A stretch of DNA of 5,171 nucleotides, from positions 1 through 5,171 of the forward strand of contig QNCL01000056.1 of assembly GCA_003645805.1 (NCBI GenBank), read 5' to 3'. The position numbers and the translations under genes are program-made. The notes beneath the pieces are model-generated. The model ran no database searches and was not told the origin of the DNA. It saw nothing but the letters and a program-made list of their open reading frames with translations. Position 1 is the stretch's first letter; each line of letters opens with the position of its first letter. This DNA comes from Candidatus Omnitrophota bacterium. Lineage in GTDB: Bacteria; Omnitrophota; 4484-213. Shown here piece by piece: positions 1 through 5,171 of the stretch.

Positions 1-3000
1 CCCTCTATCTCATCTCCTAAAAGGAAAAGCCCATCTGTTTCTCCATCTCCATCAATATCCAGTTCTACCAGGCGTTCCTTCTTTATTTGGGAAAGCAAGT
101 TTTGAGCAAAGTTAGGATGCTCGCTCTGGGCTGCAGCAATACCTATCCATAGATTATCTCCGCTGGAACGACTCATCTGGGCACTTACCACAGGTTTAAG
201 ATGGAGGTCATAAGTGACATCCAGAAGATGAGGAGGAGAGAAAGAGTTAAAAAGACCCTCATAGGAGGTAATTATCTTATCTGCTGTAGCCTTATCTCCG
301 TGGGAATATAGAGAGATTGCTTGAAGTGCACCATCATAGGTAGAAACATAGTCGGGCGCAAATCCTAATTCTTCCTTCCACTCCTTGATATTGAAACTTG
401 GTTTTAATCCTGTGTTGGGATCACGATAGGTAGCCCAGTCGTCCCTATTAGGATCATACACAGACACAGGGGGAGAAGGTGAAGGAGTGGGCTTTGTTTC
501 TACCTCACAGAGGTCGCCCCTGTCTACATACTTGGTTGTGCCATTTACCTTTATTGCAATATCATTGTAAGCGAGATTCCATATACCTTCTCCTGGATAA
601 TCAAGTATCTTCTCAGGATCTACCTTTGCTCTCTTAATCACTCCATCTTCTTCAAACTCTACTTCTATCCTTTTCTCTCCTCCAGCAGAAGTAGGCTCAA
701 CAGAAAGAGTAGGAACAGGAGTTTGTTTTGCAGAAGCAACGGGGATAATCTGTAAGAGTTTATCCAGAAGAGAAATTCTACCGTTAGTTTGCTCTTTTCC
801 CTCTTCTCTCTCTGTAAGCATCTGTCCACCTAAGGCTTTATATGTTGCTCCCTCAAGAGAAATTCCTACCTTACTCTCAACAAAAGTAAGGGCGCGCCTC
901 CCAATGCTCTCCTCTCCATTGGCTCCATAGACAGTGGTCTCTACCCAGTGGGCAAAACTTCCTATATATTGTCCCAAAAGAGGCAGGAGATGAGAATACT
1001 TCAAGGTTGCCTCTATCTCTGCGGAGACAAGAAGCATTGGAGGAACACCTACTATGTTAGAAAGCCAGAACCTGGGGCTGGTGAGAATAAACCTGCATAT
1101 TTCTATAACACTTGCTTGAGAATCTCTTTGTCTTATCCTCTTATACTCCTGAGGAAAAGATAGTATACTTACCAAGAAATAAGCACTTAAAACACTACCT
1201 ACACTGATGTGTAAAGGAGAGAGATGGATTATCTGGAGAGGTATGGTGAATAGATGAATCCCAACAAGGGCAGGGAACAGAGCAAGCAAACTGGCGTGAA
1301 TCACCGCTCCCGCAACCGCTATTATCAGACGCTGTTGGAATAAACCTTGTGCTCCACTAAGAAGGATAAGGGCAAATAAAGCACATTTAGAGAATACATC
1401 CTCTCTCAGGCTTAAGCGCGCCATTGCCTTCTCTAATTGTTGTTGAATAGGAGAGAGAGAAAGAGAGGTTAAGTTTTCTCCCCGGGCTATCTTTTCTATC
1501 TCCTCCCTATCGGGGTGCAGGAGATATCTATTAAATGGCTCACTCCAATATCTAAAGAAGAAAGTATGAAGGACTCTGAGAGTGAAGATGTCCAGAACAG
1601 GCACAAGATGAGCAAGATAGCGAATAATCTTGTTTTCCTTGATGAAGAATGGAATCCTCCCGGTAATTCTCTCTGCTTTCCTGCTATGCTTGAGATAAGA
1701 ACTAAGATAAGAAACTCCGGAGAGTATCCCGATAACTAATCCCGCTCCTATAATCAAATTAGGCGAAAGGAGAGGAAGTATTAAAGAGGAAGTGGCTAAG
1801 TTGCTATAAGTCCCCTCGAGTGCAGCAGCAGGAACTACTGTGGATAGGCTAAGAAGGAAGAAGGCAGGGATGGAGAGAAGAAGCAACTTGAATAACTTTG
1901 AGGAGAGGAAGTTTATAACTCTATGCTTCTCCTGCTTGCTCTCCTTTCCGTAACATACCGCCAACGCATTCTCGTTGCCATCCAGTTTAAGGATATGTCC
2001 AATAGGAGTATCTCCAAGGATAACCGATAAACTATATAGCGTAGAGTCAATGGCTAACTGGCTAGTATGTGGATTACTCGTAGAAGGAGTATTGTCGGCT
2101 ACTACCGTTATCCTCCCTTTCTTGCCGATGAGCGTAACCTGATGGCGATTGGTTGTATACTCTGGTGCTTGCTCAAATACCACATCCACATCTTCAAAAG
2201 GAATACCAGCCATTAGAGCGAGGGAGATATCAATATTGGTTTTGGTGGGGTGTCTTCTGTTCATCTCTTGCGCATCTGCTCTTTCTATACTCCTCTCCCC
2301 TCTCTTGCGGGTATGGACAATAATCTTTTCTATCTTGCCTACTTTAAGAATGGCTTCACCGATTCCCTTAGGCAAAGCCCCCGAAGGAATAAAAACATAA
2401 CTCCCTGTCTCCTTGGCTCTGTTAAGCAACTCTCTTCTCTGATCCCGTGCCAGACCACCAGTGCTTAAGATCAGAATAGATTTGCCTTTCTCAATAATGT
2501 AAGGAAGGATTTCAGCACTTACCTCCGGATGAGCAGACTCGATTATAAAATCACAAGTTTCTATAAACTCCTTCCACTGCGTATCAGAGAATATCTTTAT
2601 GGATCTCCTGCCTAAACTCTCTCTTAAAGCCTCTGCCTTCTCTGGATATTTATCACAGAAAGCGACTATCTCTACTTTATCCCTCAGTGCCCTATCAAGG
2701 AAGTAGGCACTTGCCTGTCCGATGCCTCCTGTGCCAATAATTCCTACCTTTACCCTTCCTCTCTTCCTAAATATTCCCTTTCCATGCCAAATCTTGTTCT
2801 TTGCCTCTTTAGAGGAGAAAACTTCTTTTGCTCTTTCTCTCGCTTTCCTTATCAACATACTTATCTGCTTTAAGAGGGTATCTATCTGCTTAGGCGAGAA
2901 AGGAAGAAGGAAGGCGAAGAATTCTGTTGGTTCTGGTCTATTGAGGCTAATAACCTCTCTGCTAATATCTCCTGCTGGGATTATTCTTCCTTTTTCATCT

Positions 3001-5171
3001 ATCATTATTCTAATCTCTTTTTTAGTTTCGATTTCCTCTATCCTCTTCACCAGTCTTCGAGAAGTATCCTCTACCATCTCCTTCAGTTTGCTAAATCTGG
3101 TTACAGGAATCTCGATCAGCGCCTTTTCTTGCTCCTCTATTAAACAAATATGCTTTCTTGCCTCAGGAGGAAGGAAGGGATAGAGATTTGCTAATAATTC
3201 AAAGTTAAGAGAGCGAAGAATTGCTTCCTCAAAAAATATCGGAAACTCCTTCCCTTTTATACGAATAAAGAACTGAGGAGAAGAAGAGGAAATCCTGCCA
3301 TATATGCGCGCTGAAGAATCAATCTTGGATAAAGCCTGACATAAAGCAAATATAATCTTTGAGATTCCTTCCTCGCCCAAGGCTCCAATTAAGGCTGCTA
3401 TTGTCTTCTCATCTGCTCTCTCATCAAGGATGAGACTTAATGCTTTAGCCGCAGAATCACGGACTTCCACAGCGGAATGGTTTAAGGCAAGAAGTAGATT
3501 CTGAAGATTCTCTTTCTTGGCTACATTCCTTATATTCCCTTGAGCAAGATCTGCATAAAACTCTGCCAGCGGACCGCCTATCTTTCTCAACCACTTGATA
3601 GCCTCATATATATCTCTATCCTCCAATACCTCGATCAAAAATCTTATGGCTTGCTCGCCTCCTATCTCCCCGGCAATCTCTATAATCTCTTCACGCACAT
3701 CAGGATTCTTTTCCTCTAACCAGAGGCTTCTTAAATACTCTATTGCATAGCCTTTTGCACGAGCATCCAGCGCCTCCAAACCCTCAATCGCCTTCTCAAC
3801 CTCTTCTCTCTTTCCTCCCTCTATTGCCTTATCACAGAGTTTTGAAATCTCTTCTGGTGAGGAGAGATACTTGCTTATCTCTCTTATAAACTCTGAATTC
3901 TCTTCATTCCATCCTGCCTGGCGCAAAGAGGAAACAAAGAAGTATAAGGGCAGACCTTTCTTCTCCAGCAAGAGATTGAGAAGGGAAATATCAGCGTCTA
4001 ACTGCTTTTGTTCAAACTCCTCATCGGCTCTTTGCATTATCTCGTGTCTCAACTCATGCAGGAGACCTATCTGAAGAAGAAGGTCAAAGGTTCTTCTGTC
4101 CTTTACCTTCTGGATGGCTCTGTTTATACCGATGAAAGAGTTGGGAAGATGGTCTTCAAAGAGGTGAGGTGAGTTATTCAGGAAAGCAATGGTAAGGGGC
4201 TGAGAGGAAAGGCGAGAAAGGAAAGAGGGGAGATAGACATTAATCTCAGGATTGATCTCCCTCTCCCGAGCAAGGGCAGATTGCAGAAGATAACCTAATG
4301 CTTCTTCGGTAAGATAGGTCTCTCGGAAGAGGTCTCTATCTACATAAACTACCATCTCTCCTAACTCATCTCCAAGATTCACCTTTACTTGTATTGTCTT
4401 CAGAGAAGAAATTATTTTCTCTATACTCTTCTTCTCATCCTTGGTTATCTCTTTTTCATAATAAGGGCTATTTGGGGGTAGAGGGAAAGAGGAGAGATGG
4501 GCAGTGTGTATCTCCTCTACGCTAACTCTTCCTTGGTTATCTATCCTAATCCTCAGATTACTCAGAGTTAACCTTCCATCTTGAACCAAAGGCTTTAACT
4601 CCTCTGCTTTATTCAGATCAAACACTCCTTCATACTTGCTCCATATCTCTACCTTCCCCCGCAAGCGAGCATTTCTTAACCTTACTCTTCCTCTTATAAG
4701 TAAAGACTCAAGACCTCTTAGACTGGTATTTCCAAGGTTGTCTATCAGGTTCTGCACATCCTCATAAAACTTATCTTTCTCGTCCTTTCCCTGTAAATCT
4801 ATCACTGGCGGTATTTGCCCTTTCTTTCTATCCTCTAACATCCATATCCTGGTGTTAAGTCTGTAGTAATCGGTTTCTTTCTGGAGCCAATAGTCGGAAG
4901 CGAACTTCACGGGAGTGAAGACCTTTGTGCGGTCTGCCTCACTGAAATTTACAATACGCAGGACTTTGTCCACCTTACATCTTTCCAGTAACTCCTTTAC
5001 CCTCGGATCCTTACTGCGGATAAAGAAAGCATTGAAGTTGAGAAGAGCAGAGGCGAGAGCGCTATCGAGTTGAATATACTTAACCCCATCCTCTGTCTCT
5101 TTAGTGTTGGGGATGAGGGTGGGAGTAATAATCTCTTTTATCTTCTCTCTACCAATTATCTCCTCTAACCC
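1..5171 (-). CDS. Interior of a giant multidomain membrane protein gene, partial at both ends
   Basis: One minus-strand frame stays open across the whole window, with no in-frame TAA, TAG or TGA in 1,723 codons. Neither the start nor the stop is visible. The translation is protein-like throughout: recognisable folds follow each other without a break, with module order UDP-glucose pyrophosphorylase C-terminal part, HELRH zincin-like segment, HEAT-like solenoid, unclassified linker, aspartate dehydrogenase-like module, membrane region, Ser/Thr/Pro linkers with a small beta module, and a helical glycosidase-like segment. In-frame ATG codons are few and I saw none at a module boundary with a convincing ribosome binding site, so these look like parts of one polypeptide and not overlapping genes. 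The overall function is unknown. The mixture suggests a cell-envelope or carbohydrate-processing megaprotein such as those reported in Omnitrophota, which is inference. The open frame is seen directly; the alternative of assembly-fused genes is unlikely because no frame change is needed anywhere. Confidence 0.95.
33..59 (-). other. EF-hand-like calcium-binding loop
   Basis: The residues DIDGDGETD (1705-1713) fit the DxDxDGxxD calcium loop exactly, and Gly-Leu-Phe follows. Such loops occur in dockerins, EF-hands and as structural calcium sites in secreted enzymes. Here it follows the helical segment directly (ERLVELDIDGDG), which suggests a calcium site in or beside the barrel-like domain. The sequence after position 3 is not available. 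Confidence 0.5.
60..452 (-). other. Helical segment resembling an (alpha/alpha)6 glycosidase-like barrel, partial
   Basis: Residues about 1574-1704 open with DPNRDDWATYRDPNTGLKPS and continue with VSTYDGALQAISLYSHGD (about 292-347), then a helix (KATADKIITSYEGLF), and later SGDNLWIGIAAAQ (about 126-164). The order sTYDxALxxIxL-x-GD then A-x-x-I, and then GxNxWxxIA, is how successive hairpins read in several six-hairpin glycosidase-type proteins, where the Asp and Trp line the active cleft. This is a pattern resemblance, not a family assignment. The fold would continue beyond the left edge. An alternative is another helical repeat domain with no catalytic role. Confidence 0.4.
465..497 (-). 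other. Proline/serine/threonine-rich linker
   Basis: The stretch reads TKPTPSPSPPV, with alternating Pro and Ser/Thr. Such flexible linkers commonly join modules of secreted glycoside hydrolases. It separates the small beta module from the terminal helical segment and supports an extracytoplasmic location for this end. Confidence 0.7.
504..680 (-). other. Small beta-rich module between Ser/Thr/Pro linkers
   Basis: About 59 residues (roughly 1498-1556) run as alternating strands: KRIEVEFEEDGVIKRAKVD, then a YPGEGIWNLAYN turn, then DIAIKVNGTTKYVDRGDL. They are flanked by a Thr/Pro/Ser/Gly-rich linker (TPVPTLSVEPTSAGG, 678-722) and by KPTPSPSPP (468-494). This compact strand-rich unit with linkers on both sides looks like an accessory module of a secreted carbohydrate-active enzyme. 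No family is recognised. Confidence 0.5.
730..1019 (-). other. Extracytoplasmic connector after the membrane region
   Basis: Residues about 1385-1480 are no longer clearly membrane-spanning. They include an amphipathic part (YSHLLPLLGQYIGSFAHWVE), a Gly/Glu-rich turn (YGANGEESIGRR), and a charged run (TEREEGKEQTNGR). The segment ends in a second hydrophobic patch, ISLLDKLLQIIPVASA (729-776), with an AxA-like end. I recognise no domain here. Because of the preceding topology it is probably outside the cytoplasm. Confidence 0.45.
1020..1820 (-). other. Polytopic membrane region, family not recognised
   Basis: After the first hydrophobic segment come further membrane-length stretches: LIIGAGLVIGILSGVSYL (about 1692-1757), ALFALILLSGAQGLF (1338-1382), a long one starting RLIIAVAGAVIHASLLALF and running through two potential passes (1212-1331), VGSVLSAYFLVSILSF (1155-1202), and FWLSNIVGVPPMLLVSAEI (about 1014-1070). 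A large basic loop (1383-1691, with RKAER, HPDREEE and KAMARLSLRE) separates the second and third segments, and KRIRQR follows the fifth. By the positive-inside rule these basic stretches are cytoplasmic, which gives about seven passes including the signal-like segment and an outward C-terminal side. His residues recur in the hydrophobic core (HAS, GIHLF, IIHLSPLHI), which could be functional. The pass count is an estimate by eye. Confidence 0.65.
1815..1922 (-). other. Internal signal-peptide-like or first transmembrane segment
   Basis: Directly after the dehydrogenase module the chain becomes basic (KESKQEKHR, then KLFK) and enters LLLLSIPAFFLLSLSTVV (residues 1096-1113, 1833-1886), followed by PAAALEG. 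The basic, hydrophobic, AxA order is that of a Sec signal peptide, yet it lies more than 1,000 residues into the chain. It may be a membrane anchor, or a site where signal peptidase could separate the chain after the AAA at 1821-1829. Confidence 0.7.
1983..2762 (-). other. L-aspartate dehydrogenase-like (NadX family) module, full length
   Basis: Residues 804-1063, about 260 in all, cover the length of a complete aspartate dehydrogenase. That enzyme oxidises L-aspartate with NAD(P)+ and can feed iminoaspartate to NAD synthesis. The N-terminal Rossmann fold opens with VKVGIIGTGGIGQ, giving GxGxxG at 813-818, and a VEIVAFCDK second strand ends in Asp. A central STGGLA block and IPSGAL (928-933) match the family's SxGAL and IPSGAI elements. 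The C-terminal part has a HPTKTNIDISLALMAG stretch (family FPxNxNVAxTxxLxxG), TTNRHQV with His1010 at the position of the proposed catalytic histidine, and NTPSTSNPHTS (1027-1037), matching the NxPSxxNPKTS signature. The usual GGLDA after PSGA is replaced by PKGIGEA, so specificity may differ. There is no start codon at the module boundary, so it is fused. No nadA or nadB neighbour is visible. Confidence 0.85.
2763..3320 (-). other. Unclassified linker region of about 185 residues
   Basis: Residues about 618-803 connect the solenoid to the dehydrogenase module and match nothing I recognise. The first part is mixed alpha/beta (QFFIRIKGKEFPIFFEEAIL). A charged helix follows, possibly a short coiled coil (around FSKLKEMVEDTSRRLVKRIEEI, read in pieces), then a beta hairpin (EIRIMIDEKGRII), then a Phe-rich stretch (TEFFAFLLPFSPKQID). 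It ends in a long basic helix rich in Lys, Arg and Ala, up to the GRVKVG that opens the Rossmann fold. The hairpin plus PAGDISREVISLNRPEP could be a small independent domain. Confidence 0.5.
3321..3860 (-). other. HEAT-like alpha-helical repeat solenoid
   Basis: Residues about 438-617 form consecutive amphipathic helix pairs with HEAT-type features. Clear units include NPDVREEIIEIAGEIGG followed by AIRFLIEVLED, and SAVEVRDSAAKALSLI followed by DEKTIAALIGALGEE. The Asp-Val-Arg at the start of the second helix and the small residues inside the helices are typical of bacterial HEAT/PBS-like repeats. About five to six helical pairs can be read, and the unit around 3540-3610 is shorter and degenerate. 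Such solenoids act as scaffolds for protein contacts. Sitting directly after the zincin-like segment, it may present substrates or partners to it, which is inference. Confidence 0.72.
3930..4440 (-). other. Zincin-like metallopeptidase segment with HELRH motif
   Basis: An HExxH zinc-binding motif, HELRH, lies at residues 372-376 (4044-4058), inside a hydrophobic helix preceded by DLLLQIGLL, as expected for a zincin active-site helix. About 8-11 residues later comes an acidic run, DEEFEQKQLDAD (383-394), that could supply a glutamate or aspartate third ligand. Upstream are a beta-rich part (TIQVKVNL, EMVVYVDRDLF), a helix, and INVYLPSFL followed by QPLTIAFL. The strand-then-helix order before the HExxH suits a compact zincin of about 150 residues. 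I cannot name a peptidase family. It may act on the protein itself, on neighbouring proteins, or be inactive. HExxH motifs also occur by chance, but helix context, spacing and the acidic follow-up support it. Confidence 0.6.
4530..4724 (-). other. Left-handed beta-helix-like tail of the UDPGP module
   Basis: Residues 150-214 have short alternating beta-strand turns (SLLIRGRVRL, RNARLRGKVEIW, DGRLTLSNLRIRI). The arrangement parallels the UGPase C-terminal segment that reads as dSLxVxGDVxFGxxVxLKGxVxI, then an IPxGxxLEN turn. In the known enzymes this beta-helix mediates oligomer contacts. Here the run LKPLVQDGRLTLSN occupies the place of IPDGAVLENK. The tail ends close to the start of a charged stretch that leads into the next module. 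Confidence 0.6.
4545..5171 (-). other. UDP-glucose pyrophosphorylase (UDPGP family) module, C-terminal part
   Basis: Residues 1-209 match the second half of eukaryotic-type UTP-glucose-1-phosphate uridylyltransferase, which makes UDP-glucose from UTP and glucose-1-phosphate. Landmarks appear in family order: an IPNTK-x5-DG stretch (family IPNPK-x-DG), YIQLDSA at residues 32-38 (family VIQLETA), and FTPVKFASDYWL at 85-96, which corresponds to the RFLPVKTTSDLLL block carrying an active-site lysine, here Lys89. Next come a DYYRLN stretch, PPVIDL, and then SLLIRGRVRL, matching the SLxVxGDVxFG entry into the C-terminal beta-helix. About 20 extra residues separate the QLDSA and PVK blocks compared with human UGP2. 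The nucleotide-binding N-terminal half must lie beyond the right edge. Several conserved positions are changed (DLLL to DYWL, GDV to GRV), so activity is uncertain. Recognition is from memory of family motifs. Confidence 0.78.

Noticed and set aside
1143..1691. CPBP/CAAX-type intramembrane protease, suggested by REEEIEK in a loop and His in later helices
   Set aside because: The EExxxR motif is not present in the right form, the acidic run sits in a loop and not a helix, and the FxxxH motif is absent.
948..2468. Other short plus-strand open frames (948-1163, 1515-1739, 2149-2400, 2250-2468)
   Set aside because: All are antisense to the membrane and dehydrogenase modules, two overlap each other, and none reads like a real protein.
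2856..2858. In-frame ATG about 32 codons before the Rossmann fold as a separate start for the dehydrogenase
   Set aside because: No convincing Shine-Dalgarno sequence stands at the right spacing, and no stop codon precedes it anywhere in the window.
2722..3183. Plus-strand open frame of 153 codons, rich in Leu, Ile, Ser and Phe
   Set aside because: It lies antisense to the long minus-strand frame. Its hydrophobic and serine-rich composition is what purine-rich coding DNA gives when read backwards, and it has no recognisable motif or ribosome binding site.
3871..4074. Plus-strand open frame of 67 codons, antisense to the HELRH region
   Set aside because: It is Ser/Cys/Asn-rich noise opposite a well-formed coding segment.
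1..5171. CRISPR arrays, tRNA or rRNA genes, insertion sequences, tandem DNA repeats, terminators
   Set aside because: The whole window is coding in one frame. I saw no regular direct repeats, cloverleaf, inverted terminal repeats or hairpin followed by a T-run. The pyrimidine-rich runs on the plus strand come from the purine-rich coding strand.

Overview
The whole window is the inside of one gene. On the minus strand, the frame whose codons occupy positions 3-5 through 5169-5171 has no stop codon. It gives 1,723 uninterrupted residues, and both the start and the end of the gene lie outside the window. I translated this frame codon by codon. Residue numbers below count from the right edge, with residue 1 at 5169-5171. 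No second gene, RNA gene, mobile element, CRISPR array or convincing promoter was found, and I read the plus-strand open frames as antisense shadows.

In protein order (right to left on the map) the polypeptide contains: (1) the C-terminal part of a eukaryotic-type UDP-glucose pyrophosphorylase (UDPGP family), with its conserved Pro-Val-Lys active-site region and a left-handed beta-helix-like tail; (2) a zincin-like segment with an HELRH motif; (3) a HEAT-like alpha solenoid; (4) about 185 residues I could not classify; (5) a full-length L-aspartate dehydrogenase-like (NadX) module with a Rossmann glycine motif and the family's C-terminal signature; (6) an internal signal-peptide-like or transmembrane segment followed by a polytopic membrane region; (7) a small beta-rich module between Ser/Thr/Pro linkers; (8) a helical segment resembling part of an (alpha/alpha)6 glycosidase-like barrel, ending in an EF-hand-like calcium loop at the left edge.

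The inferred layout is two cytosolic-type enzyme modules, a putative protease and a solenoid on the cytoplasmic side, then a membrane anchor, then an exported carbohydrate-related part. The organism is probably a bacterium. Very long multidomain genes mixing cytosolic enzymes, zincins, membrane segments and carbohydrate-active modules are known from Omnitrophota (Candidatus Omnitrophica), so that phylum is my best guess. It rests on architecture, not on a marker gene. The coding strand is purine-rich, with many Lys/Glu/Ile residues and mainly AGA/AGG arginine codons, which also fits a thermophilic or AT-leaning lineage.
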